A stretch of DNA of 64,000 nt, taken from Niallia sp. XMNu-256. GTDB lineage: Bacteria; Bacillota; Bacilli; Bacillales; Cytobacillaceae. Below, piece after piece: positions 46,786 to 55,445 of the stretch (its first letter is position 1; every line of letters begins with the position of its first letter). The position numbers were made by a program, and so were the translations under genes. Location: NCBI RefSeq assembly GCF_036670015.1, contig NZ_CP137636.1, positions 3,574,501 to 3,638,500 on the forward strand, in the 5' to 3' direction. The notes beneath the pieces are model-generated. The model had not been told where the DNA came from. It made no database searches and saw only the letters and a program-made list of their open reading frames with translations.

Positions 46786-47991
46786 ATGTATAGAGATCCA
46801 TATCAGCCCCCGTATTATTTGTACGATCAGCCACAACAAGTACCTTTTTATCAACATACGCGTCAGACGATAACCGTTCAGGAAATGATGAGAATTCTTC
46901 GAATCCAACATAATAATTTATATGTTGAATTAGAACAGGCTGGCTTGAACCGGGCCATTGCGGATTATATTTTTTCAATCTTAGTGGGTTATACGCTTAA
47001 TCAGGCGAACAACAATCAAACTGCTGCTCAACTATATGCTGGGTTTCAGCGTCAAGTTCCGTGGTTACAGTTGTTGTTGAGACAAATGAATGTATCTCAG
47101 GATGTGGCAAATCGAATTTTTACTAGGGTCATTCAGCTTACATTGAATCAGATTGGGCAAGGGAATCAGCAGCCTGGCGATGGTTGGAGTGACTGGGAGA
47201 ACCTTGGTGGAACACTGACTTCGGCTCCAGCTGTGGCATCTTGGCAGACCAATCGACTGGATGTATTTGCGAGAGGAACGGATCAGGCACTTTATCATAA
47301 ATATTGGAATGGCCGCCAGTGGAGTGATTGGCAAAACCTCGGCGGTGTCTTAACTTCAGCGCCTGCAGCCGTTTCTTGGGGACCTAACCGGATTGATGTG
47401 TTTGTGAGGGGAACAGACAATGCGCTCTATCATAAATATTGGGACGGAAACACTTGGAGCAATTGGGAGAGCCTTGGCGGTGATTTAACTTCGGCTCCAG
47501 CCGTCGCGTCATGGCAGCCGAATCGGTTGGATGTGTTTGTAAGAGGGACAGATAATGCGCTCTACCATAAATATTGGAATGGTGCACAATGGTCGGAATG
47601 GGAAAGTCTTGGAGGCACTCTTACATCAGGCCCTGCGGCGGTCTCTTGGGGTCCTAACCGGATTGATGTGTTTGCAAGGGGCCGGAATGAAGAGTTAATC
47701 CATAAATGGTGGGATGGTTCCCGCTGGTCCAATTGGCAAAACCTCGGTGGGACGATCACCTCTGAACCTGCTGTTGCATCGACACGGGCTAATCGCTTAC
47801 ACGTATTTGCGAGAGGACAGAATCAAAATCTGTATGAAATCACATGGAATGGTTCTCGTTGGTCGAATTGGCGAAATCTCGGTGGCACGATTACCTCCGC
47901 TCCAGCAGCTGTGTCTTGGGGCGGCAACCGGATTGACGTGTTTGCGAGAGGACAAAATCAAAATCTCATCCATATGTATCGCGGTCAATAG
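46786..47991 (+). CDS. PLL-type beta-propeller lectin-like protein
   Basis: A 401-residue protein without a signal peptide. An N-terminal ~125-residue helical region (Tyr/Pro-rich start; [24 protein letters not shown]) is followed by six blades of about 44 residues with W---ENLGG-LTSAPA--SW--NR-DVF-RG-D-ALYHK-W-G, the pattern of DUF346/PLL fucose-binding lectins. Alternating LASWQ and VSWG blades imply pairwise duplication. ATG 46786 is chosen because AAAGGAGG is 7 nt upstream; the ATG two codons before overlaps that site. The lack of a signal and the Tyr/Pro start resemble spore-surface proteins; that location is a guess. Confidence 0.85.
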   Translation: MYRDPYQPPYYLYDQPQQVPFYQHTRQTITVQEMMRILRIQHNNLYVELEQAGLNRAIADYIFSILVGYTLNQANNNQTAAQLYAGFQRQVPWLQLLLRQMNVSQDVANRIFTRVIQLTLNQIGQGNQQPGDGWSDWENLGGTLTSAPAVASWQTNRLDVFARGTDQALYHKYWNGRQWSDWQNLGGVLTSAPAAVSWGPNRIDVFVRGTDNALYHKYWDGNTWSNWESLGGDLTSAPAVASWQPNRLDVFVRGTDNALYHKYWNGAQWSEWESLGGTLTSGPAAVSWGPNRIDVFARGRNEELIHKWWDGSRWSNWQNLGGTITSEPAVASTRANRLHVFARGQNQNLYEITWNGSRWSNWRNLGGTITSAPAAVSWGGNRIDVFARGQNQNLIHMYRGQ

Positions 47992-47998
47992 AAATTTT

Positions 47999-48030
47999 AG
48001 AGAGGGTTTGCCGAAAACTCTCTCTTTTTG
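47999..48030 (+). terminator. Intrinsic terminator after the lectin gene
   Basis: An AGAGAG--TTT / AAA--CTCTCT stem with a GCCG loop and a T tract, 8 bp after the stop. Confidence 0.8.
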
Positions 48031-48117
48031 CGTTAGGCTCTCCTTTCCTTTTTAAAAAAACAAAATAAATCCAACAAATTGAAGCATCCTATTAAAGTAA
48101 ACGAGGAGGTGTGAAAG

Positions 48118-48255
48118 TTGAAAAAACAACAGCAAAATAAGGAAGTTAACAAAAATAAACAATTTTCAGGCTCTGCTTACCACGAAAAGCATGCAAGTCA
48201 TGTAGCCGATTATGGTGGGAATTTGAAGGACCCTAACGCAAAAGGACAAATATAA
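48118..48255 (+). CDS. Small hydrophilic protein, 45 residues
   Basis: TTG start with AGGAGG 9 nt upstream. The product begins MKKQQQNKEVNKNKQFSG, continues with SAYHEKHASHVADYGG and ends DPNAKGQI. It is rich in Lys, Gln, Asn and His and lacks hydrophobic stretches, like the minor small spore proteins of bacilli; I cannot assign a named family. A terminator follows at once, which supports a real gene. Confidence 0.6.
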   Translation: MKKQQQNKEVNKNKQFSGSAYHEKHASHVADYGGNLKDPNAKGQI

Positions 48256-48277
48256 CAGGTACAGCCATTATTAGAAA

Positions 48278-48318
48278 AAGCGGTTCACCCTGTTGCTAAC
48301 TGGAGAACCGCTTGTTTT
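48278..48318 (+). terminator. Intrinsic terminator after the 45-residue gene
   Basis: A 9-bp perfect stem (48278-48286 / 48305-48313) followed by GTTTTC. It overlaps the end of the convergent serpin gene. Confidence 0.75.
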
Positions 48319-49547
48319 CATGGATTTGTGATGGATCCCATAAATAAGATGGTGTCAGATTCATTTTCTGCTATAGCAAAGAAGAAGGGGCGGTTGACTT
48401 CCATATAGAAGGGTCCATCCATTTGAAATGATTCTGTTACGATTTCGACGGACGTGGCAGCTGCCGCTTCTGTTCCTCTTTCATTTACGTCAATATAGGT
48501 TTTCTGCTTCACCTTACTAATCCACAATGGATCGTCTTCTTGAATCATTTTGCTAAAATTAGCCCCTTTTGTAAAGGCTGTGGTCATGCCGAGCTTTTTC
48601 AGCGTTTCTTTTAAAGATGCTTCATATTCGAGTTGAAATTTAGGAAGCAAGACGGTCCCTTCTTTTACCTCAAATTGTGAATTCCATTCCTGCCAATTTT
48701 CGTCTGTAAGAATGGAATTGAATGGCTCCAGACCGTTTTTTGGCAAAAAGATTTTCATGCTCATTTCCTGATTTTCACCATATGGAAGGGATACCGCTTG
48801 AAAATCCTCATTTTCCATATAAGCCAATTTTTCATGGACGGACATAAGCGGTGTATTCTTAATTGTGCCGTCTGCTAAATAAAAAGGCCTGTCCTCTGTT
48901 TGACTTTCATCAAACTTATACTTCCAATCCCCTTTAAAATAAATCGCATTAATCAGGATTGTAACTAAATCAGGATCTAACGGAGAATCGACTAATTGCT
49001 CGATTTTCCCATTTGTCTGATCCTTCACCCAGTCATTGATCATCTTTGGAGATTGGGAGTCATAAATATCGATTTCCTCAATTTCAGCATGATAGTAATC
49101 CTGATTGTTCCGGGCAAATTCAGGTTGAAAGTGATAGTTTTCATTTAGCCAAATTGAGTTTGCCACATGGAGTTGAATTTGATTTGACCTGTTATGCAAC
49201 AAATTCATGAACGATGCATTGGCAGAGTTCAATTCGTTCGGCTCCATTTCTTCCACCTGCAATACCTTTGCAATTTCGTCTTTCGTCGTTCCATCAGCGC
49301 CATTATAAACCATTGATAAAGCCATAAATAAACTAGTTGGCGATATAAATATGTTCCCATCAGGATTCGGTCCGGCTTCGGGAAACCATGTAAAACCAAG
49401 TTTATTATTTGCTTCGGTGATTTTTTCATAATCCTGTTGTCCATCCTTAACATCTTCAGAAATAGCCGTGTTTCCCTGATTCGTATCCCTTCCACAGCCT
49501 AGAACAAGCAAACTCACGGTTATTAGCAGCAGGATGATCTTTTTCAT
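48318..49547 (-). CDS. Serpin-family protease inhibitor, lipoprotein
   Basis: A secreted, lipid-anchored serpin: signal with lipobox LVLGC (Cys about 18), then the full fold including NIFISPTSLFMALSMVYNGADGTTKDE, ILINAIYFKGDWKYKFD, the hinge DVNERGTEAAAATSVEIV and the closing NRPFFFAIAENESDTILFMGSITNP. The small-residue hinge indicates an inhibitory serpin. Counting from the hinge, the P1 residue falls near Glu in TESF, which would point to a Glu-specific target protease; this is inference. ATG 49547 has AAGGGGA 7 nt upstream. A TetR-like palindrome lies 40 bp before the start. Confidence 0.92.
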   Translation of the reverse strand: MKKIILLLITVSLLVLGCGRDTNQGNTAISEDVKDGQQDYEKITEANNKLGFTWFPEAGPNPDGNIFISPTSLFMALSMVYNGADGTTKDEIAKVLQVEEMEPNELNSANASFMNLLHNRSNQIQLHVANSIWLNENYHFQPEFARNNQDYYHAEIEEIDIYDSQSPKMINDWVKDQTNGKIEQLVDSPLDPDLVTILINAIYFKGDWKYKFDESQTEDRPFYLADGTIKNTPLMSVHEKLAYMENEDFQAVSLPYGENQEMSMKIFLPKNGLEPFNSILTDENWQEWNSQFEVKEGTVLLPKFQLEYEASLKETLKKLGMTTAFTKGANFSKMIQEDDPLWISKVKQKTYIDVNERGTEAAAATSVEIVTESFQMDGPFYMEVNRPFFFAIAENESDTILFMGSITNP

Positions 49548-49586
49548 TTCTGCATCCCCTTTAATTAAATTTACGGAAAACAACTT

Positions 49587-49606
49587 TTAAACAAACGTTT
49601 GATTGA
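49587..49606. promoter_or_regulatory. Palindrome TTAAACAA-ACGT-TTGATTGA, copy 4 (serpin promoter region)
   Basis: Same 20-bp family as the sites around the ger operon. It is placed 40 bp upstream of the serpin ATG, where an operator would act. Confidence 0.55.
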
Positions 49607-49951
49607 AAAAGAGATCAGTCTATTCAACTGTATCCCGCTGAATCTGGTACAATTTTGAAACTGCATAATAGGAATATTTCATCTAAAAATTTTTTCTACT
49701 TATACCATAGCATATGGGACTGTGTTATATAATAGCAACTTAATTATTATCAAGGTAAATAAGGCTGTGATTCAAAGCTGACCTTTAACCTGAATGGCGC
49801 TGTTATTTGGAAAAAAAATAAAAAGGGGTCTAGTTGAGGCTGATACATGATCTGAAATAGAAAAGGCAATGCTGCTAGGATATTGATGTTGACAACCGGG
49901 TTGATTTACAGGCCTACTATTAAAATTAGTTCCCCTTTTTTGTGCAACTCT
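49607..49951. other. Spacer upstream of the serpin gene
   Basis: No gene is seen. A distant inverted pair AAAAGGGG (49821) / CCCCTTTT (49932) brackets about 100 bp just downstream of the DUF3021 stop and could form a long-looped terminator or a structured 3' end. Confidence 0.3.
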
Positions 49952-50344
49952 TTATTTTTTCACCGAATGATTCATTTCTGTTTCGATTTTTTTAAAATAG
50001 AGGTAGGTTCCGTACCAAAATAGAACATACATGATGATAAAGATCCCAATGCCTATTAAGATAGTAACCCATTGAAACGGTAACCAGCCTAACCAGATTG
50101 CAAGTGGCAACCAAACGATTATTGAGATAAGAAAATGGGTCATTGTTTTTTTCAAAGGGCTCCATTCTTCATGGTCAAAAATGAGAGAGGCGCAGCCAAA
50201 ATAAATCCCCATTACCATACTGCCGAGCATATTTTTCCATACAATCGAAACTGATACTTCAACTTCCTGAACCGTCATTACCGTTAAGATCACAAAGGTA
50301 AAAATGGCGGTAAATCCCAGGCCAAGCAAACTCCTTCTCATCAT
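49952..50344 (-). CDS. DUF3021 membrane protein
   Basis: A four-helix membrane protein of about 130 residues (IFTFVILTVMTVQEVEVS, GSMVMGIYFGCASLIFDHEEWS, FLISIIVWLPLAIWLGWLP, IIMYVLFWYGTYLYFKKIE) matching DUF3021. Such proteins pair with LytTR regulators, as here. ATG 50344 is preferred (AAGGATGA 8 nt before). It overlaps or abuts the regulator stop, so expression is coupled; it probably controls the regulator's activity. Confidence 0.83.
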   Translation of the reverse strand: MMRRSLLGLGFTAIFTFVILTVMTVQEVEVSVSIVWKNMLGSMVMGIYFGCASLIFDHEEWSPLKKTMTHFLISIIVWLPLAIWLGWLPFQWVTILIGIGIFIIMYVLFWYGTYLYFKKIETEMNHSVKK

Positions 50345-50345
50345 T

Positions 50346-50807
50346 TCAATGATCATCCTTATCCACCCCTAAAATTAATTTTCGTTTTAATTCATGAACA
50401 TACTTCCGAGTGACATATTCCTTACTGCCAGAATGAAAATACACGCATAGGTTGCCATTAAAAGCCAGCTCAAAATGAGTGATTTTTTGGAGGTTTCCTA
50501 GTGCTGACTTGGATAATCGACTAAATCCATGGCTTTCTAAAAGCGCCTCCGCTTCATACAGTTTTATCGTCAGTTCGATGGATCGTTTGTTAACTGAGGC
50601 ATAGACTTTTCGATTTGAAGCAAATATATACTCAATTTCATTCGGAGACAGAAGTATGGACTTTTCCCCCTCCACTCCGATGATTCGTTTCGGTGCTTGC
50701 TGTCCTAATTTCCTAACCAATTCTTCAAGCTCTTTCGTCCATTCCTTTGCATGGATCGTCACAGATGTTTCATCGTACTTCTCGTTAAGATCAATATTTA
50801 CCTTCAT
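50346..50807 (-). CDS. LytTR-type DNA-binding regulator
   Basis: A 153-residue protein with a C-terminal LytTR domain: ILLSPNEIEYIFASNRKVYASVNKRSIELTIKLYEAEALLESHGFSRLSKSALGNLQKITHFELAFNGNLCVYFHSGSKEYVTRKYVHELKRKL. No receiver domain is present, so it is not a classic response regulator; control is probably through the DUF3021 partner. Strong start site (GAGGAGG). Targets are unknown, and it may autoregulate. Confidence 0.9.
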   Translation of the reverse strand: MKVNIDLNEKYDETSVTIHAKEWTKELEELVRKLGQQAPKRIIGVEGEKSILLSPNEIEYIFASNRKVYASVNKRSIELTIKLYEAEALLESHGFSRLSKSALGNLQKITHFELAFNGNLCVYFHSGSKEYVTRKYVHELKRKLILGVDKDDH

Positions 50808-51023
50808 GCTCCCCCTCCTCTCTTCCCCCTTACTATACTAAAAATAAGACTGAAAGTTTCGAGTATTTGCATAACATTCATGTTTTGGTGGTTATGAGGT
50901 GGTTTTATCAGAATGAAGAACAGTATGTGTGGATTAAAAGTTCGTTGATTCTTTTGAAACACAAAAAGGGACGTCCAGAAGTCGAAATACGACTTTCTTG
51001 ACTGCCCCTTTTCTTTTACAACA

Positions 51024-54000
51024 TTAGAACCTCTTATAAAGTGGGATCTCCAATGTAATGTTATAGGAATCTATTAAACTATAAAGATTGTGAATTTGTT
51101 TGACCTGCTTAGTTGCCCAACGAATGTCTGTTGCGTACTGGTGAGTAGCGACTCCCGTTGATGCTGCCGCTTCTGGATTCCACCTCATTTTGTAGATGGT
51201 ATCTTGCCCTTTTCCGATGTAGCTTGATGAAATGAACCTTGCTCCTCCAATAATTGCTTCAACCGGTGAGAACCAGCCTTGTTCATAGGCAAACTTTGCT
51301 CCACTTTCAACAGCACTTCCATCATAGGCTCCGATTCCAAACATATTATAGACCTTTTTTCCATTGATCTCGACACCGTTTGCTAGTTGAGATGATCCAT
51401 TCCCAGTTTCAAGGAGAGCATGGGAAATCAAGTACATGTCATTGACCCCATATCTTTCACTTGCTGCAATAAAGGATGCAGCATGACCTTCTAGAATGCC
51501 TTTGCCAGCGAGAATTCGTTCATTTACCTCGAATTGGTCGAGACTCGTGGATTCTGACAATTTTAGAAATTGGAAAGAGGTTACTGGGTTATCCGTAAAA
51601 TTGTTTGGATCCAAATAATGGGCGACATCTTCAGGGCTTGCGTTCACCCATGATCGATTGTAGGTAATCTCATACCACTTATAGCCATCATTTCCCGTTG
51701 AGACTGATTTAATGTTTACTTTTTCACCGTTATTTATTTTCCCAACAATCCAAAACTCCGTTCCTGCTCCGCCTCGAACTCTCCAACCGGAACCCTCAAC
51801 GACTCCACTCGTAGGGTTTGTTAGACTATTTACGTTTAGCGCATCTTCACGTATATAAACGGCATAGTTCTGGTCAGTTTGTGGGTTAGCTTTCATTTGA
51901 ATATTCGTTGACTCTTCTAATGTCAGGTCGTATTCTGTATAAACCTTGTTCACGTTTTGACTTGGCAAATTTGCTGGTTTGCTTGTCAAATATTGGGTGC
52001 CTACATAGCCTGTTTTTCCATTTGCCGTGACCCTTGCCCAGCCATTTTCCACTGAAAGAACCGTTACTGCAGTGCCTGCTACGAGCTTTGTTAAAATATT
52101 CGTGCTTGTTGATGGGCCTTCTCGCAAGTTCAAATTCCAGCCTGAAGGAACATCTACATATTGAATGGATGTCGTGTCCGTCTCTTCTTGAGTCTCATCT
52201 CCTACTTCCACTTCAGAACCTGATTCCGATTCATTCGGAACCGTTAAATCTGGCTCGGAAGTTGGTTCCGAATGATTCGGAGCGATTGGATCTGCCTCAA
52301 ACCCCTCTTGATTGGTAGAATTCTGATCAGTTGGCGAATTAGTAGTCGGTGCTTCAGTTTCTTTAGTTGAGCCTGGTTTAGCATTTGATAAATATTCACT
52401 GCTAACATAGCCTTCCTGCCCATAGGCGATTATCTTTGTCCAGCCATTTTCTTCAGAAAGAACCTTCACTTCGATTCCTCTTGCTAGTTTAACCATCACG
52501 GAAGCATTGGTAGTTGGTCTGTTACGCATATTCAAGTTTACACCTTGATCGACATCTACATATTTAACTATGTCTTGTGCAGGTTTGTTTGGAACTTCTT
52601 CTGGCTTTGGATTGGTTTTTGTTAAATATTCCGCACTCACATAGCCTTCTTTTCCACTTGCCTTCACTTTAGCCCAACCGTTTGAAACGGAGTAGACTTC
52701 TACTGCGGTGCCTGCTTTCAGTTTTGCTACCACAGATGTACTTGTGGACGCTCCGGAACGCATATTTAGATGGATGTTTTCATTTACGTCTACATATTGA
52801 ATCGTCGATGATGGCTTGGGTGCTGTTGCGGGTGGTGTGCTTGTCCCCGTTTTACCTTTTGTTAAATATTCAGCACTTACATAGCCTTCTTTTCCACTTG
52901 CTTTCACTTTGGCCCAACCGTTTGAGACGGAGTAGACTTCTACTGCGGTGCCTGCTTTCAGTTTTGCTACCACAGATGTATTTGTGGACGCTCCGGAACG
53001 CATATTTAGATGGATGTTTTCATTTACGTCTACATACTGAGTCGTCGATGATGGCTTGGGTGCTGTTGGGGGTGGTGTGCTTGTCCCCGTTTTACCTTTT
53101 GTTAAATACTCCGCACTCACATAGCCTTCTTTTCCACTTGCCTTCACTTTGGCCCAACCGTTTGAGACGGAGTAGACTTCTACCGCAGTGCCTGCTTTCA
53201 GTTTTGCTACCACAGATGTACTTGTGGACGCTCCGGAACGCATATTTAGATGGATGTTTTCATTTACGTCTACATATTGAGTCGTCGATGATGGCTTGGG
53301 TGCTGTGGGGGGTGGTGTGCTTGTCCCCGTTTTACCTTTTGTTAAATATTCCGCACTTACATAGCCTTCTTTTCCACTTGCCTTCACTTTGGACCAACCG
53401 TTTGAGACGGAGTAAACTTCTACTGGGGTGCCTGCTTTTAGTTTTGCTACCACAGATGTACTTGTGGACGCTCCGGAACGCATATTTAGATGGATGTTTT
53501 CATTTACGTCTACATACTGAGTTGTGATGGTTTGCGCAGGCGTTGACGGTTTGCTTTGTTTAGTGGTTGTCGTCTTGGAATTACTAGATAGATAGAGGGA
53601 ACTCACATACCCTTGTGTTCCAGCTGCTTCAATTTTCGCCCAGCCGTGTTGATCCGAGAGGACCTTTACTTCCGTTCCATGCTTAAGCTTCGTCAACACT
53701 TTTGATGTAGTCGATGGACTGTTCCGCACGTTCAAATTCGTACCAACACCGACATCGACATATTTTATAGAGACAGGGGGATTTGATTTTGGTGCTTGTG
53801 CCGTTTGTTTCTCTTCGGCCCCCTGAACCTTCGTATTTGCCAGATAATTTGTGCTAGCATACCCTTCTTTTCCATTTGCTGCTACCTTTGACCATCCGTA
53901 ATGTTCAGAGTAGACGGTAACCTGTGTTCCACTTGGTAGTTTGGCTACAACCGATGATGAGGTAGTTGCGCTTGCACGTAAATTTAAATTCGTATCTCTA

Positions 54001-54374
54001 GAAACGTTGACATATTTGGTTGTTGCTTCCACCCTTTTTGGAGCTGGGGCAGTGGTTTTACTGGAATGACTTGGTTTTATTTCTGTTATATATGAAGTGC
54101 TGACATAGCCTGTTTTTCCATTTACCCTAATTTTCGCCCAACCATTGCTTATCGATTGAACATTTACTTCCGTTCCATTTGTAAGCTTTGCGAGAATAGT
54201 AGCATTAGTCGAAGCACTTGCTCTCATGTTTAAGCGCCCTGAATCTACATTTACATATTGAATCATATTTGAAACTGTAACGGATGAAACTTTCTCCTCA
54301 GCTTGTACTACTCTTTCAAAAGCCGGGGTGGATAACACCGCTAAGCATAAACCTGGCAAAATTAATTTCTTCAT
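51024..54374 (-). CDS. Multi-SH3 endo-beta-N-acetylglucosaminidase (LytD-like)
   Basis: A secreted wall hydrolase of 1116 residues. A signal peptide (to about 25, VVQAEE) precedes nine bacterial SH3 (SH3_3) domains of about 60 residues with the pattern YVDV--NLNMR-GAST-T-VVAKLKAGT-VEVYS--NGW-KV--GKEGYVS--YL. Four of these (about residues 280-590) are nearly identical. An acidic Ser/Glu/Pro linker separates SH3 8 and 9. The C-terminal catalytic domain (about 900-1116) has LISHALLETGNGSSQLANGV with the probable catalytic Glu, YNMFGIGAYDG and IYKMRWNPEAA. Domain order is reversed relative to the glucosaminidase at 9-3170, where SH3 modules flank the catalytic part. Confidence 0.92.
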   Translation of the reverse strand: MKKLILPGLCLAVLSTPAFERVVQAEEKVSSVTVSNMIQYVNVDSGRLNMRASASTNATILAKLTNGTEVNVQSISNGWAKIRVNGKTGYVSTSYITEIKPSHSSKTTAPAPKRVEATTKYVNVSRDTNLNLRASATTSSSVVAKLPSGTQVTVYSEHYGWSKVAANGKEGYASTNYLANTKVQGAEEKQTAQAPKSNPPVSIKYVDVGVGTNLNVRNSPSTTSKVLTKLKHGTEVKVLSDQHGWAKIEAAGTQGYVSSLYLSSNSKTTTTKQSKPSTPAQTITTQYVDVNENIHLNMRSGASTSTSVVAKLKAGTPVEVYSVSNGWSKVKASGKEGYVSAEYLTKGKTGTSTPPPTAPKPSSTTQYVDVNENIHLNMRSGASTSTSVVAKLKAGTAVEVYSVSNGWAKVKASGKEGYVSAEYLTKGKTGTSTPPPTAPKPSSTTQYVDVNENIHLNMRSGASTNTSVVAKLKAGTAVEVYSVSNGWAKVKASGKEGYVSAEYLTKGKTGTSTPPATAPKPSSTIQYVDVNENIHLNMRSGASTSTSVVAKLKAGTAVEVYSVSNGWAKVKASGKEGYVSAEYLTKTNPKPEEVPNKPAQDIVKYVDVDQGVNLNMRNRPTTNASVMVKLARGIEVKVLSEENGWTKIIAYGQEGYVSSEYLSNAKPGSTKETEAPTTNSPTDQNSTNQEGFEADPIAPNHSEPTSEPDLTVPNESESGSEVEVGDETQEETDTTSIQYVDVPSGWNLNLREGPSTSTNILTKLVAGTAVTVLSVENGWARVTANGKTGYVGTQYLTSKPANLPSQNVNKVYTEYDLTLEESTNIQMKANPQTDQNYAVYIREDALNVNSLTNPTSGVVEGSGWRVRGGAGTEFWIVGKINNGEKVNIKSVSTGNDGYKWYEITYNRSWVNASPEDVAHYLDPNNFTDNPVTSFQFLKLSESTSLDQFEVNERILAGKGILEGHAASFIAASERYGVNDMYLISHALLETGNGSSQLANGVEINGKKVYNMFGIGAYDGSAVESGAKFAYEQGWFSPVEAIIGGARFISSSYIGKGQDTIYKMRWNPEAAASTGVATHQYATDIRWATKQVKQIHNLYSLIDSYNITLEIPLYKRF
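52621..53530 (-). repeat. 240-bp tandem repeat encoding SH3 domains (four copies)
   Basis: Units starting with GTTAAATA at 52621, 52861, 53101 and 53341 are spaced exactly 240 bp and differ at only a few bases each. The linker STPPPTAPKPSSTTQ is copied too. This is recent in-frame duplication within the glucosaminidase gene. Confidence 0.93.
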
Positions 54375-54595
54375 TCTGTCCTCCTGCTATTCTGATAGAA
54401 ATTTTTACCAAAATATCCATATTTAGATAAATTCTACCATATTTTGCAGTTTAATAAGATTACAGATTTATTAATATTTCAAAATCCCACATAAATGTTA
54501 CCTTTTCTTGAACATACATGGAGGAATAGGTCGTATTTTAGCTTTTAGAGGAAAAAAATTGAGTTAACTGGCATAGGTCTCTCCGTTTTAGAGGA

Positions 54596-54701
54596 ATTGC
54601 ACCAAAACGGGTGATAATTGCACCAGAATGGAGCGTAATTGCACCAGATTAATCAATAATGGCACCAAATTAGGCTGAAATTGCACCTATTTCCATTTTC
54701 T
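54596..54701 (+). repeat. 21-bp TTGCACC array C (five units)
   Basis: TTGCACC at 54597, 54618, 54639, 54660 (as TGGCACC) and 54681, exact 21-bp period. The last unit reads TTGCACCTATTTCC followed by TTTTCTAGG, as in array A. It sits between the glucosaminidase gene and the bioY promoter. Confidence 0.85.
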
Positions 54702-54740
54702 AGGGGAAATAAACCTATATTTGAGATTCCATAGAAGGTT

Positions 54741-54773
54741 TATGTTAACCTTCTGTAAATTTAAGTTGACATA
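54741..54773 (+). promoter_or_regulatory. BirA (biotin repressor) operator
   Basis: TATGTTAAC (54741-54749) and GTTGACATA (54765-54773) are inverted half sites matching at 8 of 9 positions with a 15-bp spacer, the arrangement of BirA boxes in bacilli. The second half overlaps the -35 of the bioY promoter, so bound BirA-biotinyl-AMP would block transcription. Known for bioY/bio operons in the family. Confidence 0.8.
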
Positions 54774-54794
54774 GTTAATCATTTCAATTATCTT
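54766..54794 (+). promoter_or_regulatory. bioYB promoter
   Basis: -35 TTGACA (54766-54771) is perfect, -10 TATCTT (54789-54794) is moderate, and the spacer is 17 bp. It lies 32 bp upstream of the bioY ATG and overlaps the BirA operator. Confidence 0.75.
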
Positions 54795-54825
54795 AAAAAT
54801 AAAAACATTCTCAAGGGGGATAGAG

Positions 54826-55422
54826 ATGAAAAGCAAGATTCGAACGCTAGAGTTAACTCTAGCTAGTATGTTTGTCGTATTGATTGCCATTGGAGCAAAT
54901 ATTACCACGCTGATTCCTTTTATGGTGGTTGGCGGTGTTCCGATTACGTTACAAACCTTTTTTGCTCTTTTGGCAGGATTGATCCTCGGAAGTCGGGTAG
55001 GAACGATTGCAACGAGCGCTTATGCATTTATTGGTTTTGTAGGGGTTCCTGTTTTTGCCCAGTTTGGCGGTGGACCAGGTATTTTAATCAAACCTACTTT
55101 TGGATTCATTTTATCTTTTATTCTAGCAGCCTATGTGATCGGCAAAATAGTTGAAGGAAAAAGTAACGTTTCTAGTTATATCATTGCAGCACTTGTGGGG
55201 ACGGCGATTAATTATATCGTTGGCACGAATTGGATGTATTTCGCCTACAAGTTTTGGGCCGATGCACCTGAAGGATTTACATATGGAATGGCTTGGTTAT
55301 GGATGTTAGCTCCGCTGCCAAAGGATCTTATTTTAGGCGTTTTTGCCGGGATGTTTGCCCACCGCTTAAAAGTTACCGTATTCTCCAAAGGTAGATTTAG
55401 AGATTTACAATTAGAAGCTTAA
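54826..55422 (+). CDS. bioY: Biotin transporter BioY
   Basis: Substrate-binding membrane subunit (ECF S component) for biotin uptake. Its 198 residues form about six helices with the signature GVPITLQTFFALLAGLILGSRVGT, VGVPVFAQFGGGPGILIKPTFGFILSF and the C-terminal GMAWLWMLAPLPKDLILGVFAGM. Strong AAGGGGGA site. First gene of a bioY-bioB unit under a BirA-type operator. Confidence 0.95.
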   Translation: MKSKIRTLELTLASMFVVLIAIGANITTLIPFMVVGGVPITLQTFFALLAGLILGSRVGTIATSAYAFIGFVGVPVFAQFGGGPGILIKPTFGFILSFILAAYVIGKIVEGKSNVSSYIIAALVGTAINYIVGTNWMYFAYKFWADAPEGFTYGMAWLWMLAPLPKDLILGVFAGMFAHRLKVTVFSKGRFRDLQLEA

Positions 55423-55445
55423 AAAAATAGGGAGGTTTGATCGAG

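Noticed and set aside
52682-53527. Long plus-strand open frame across the SH3 repeats
   Set aside because: It exists only because 240-bp repeats (a multiple of three) copy an open antisense frame; no start site or known motif.
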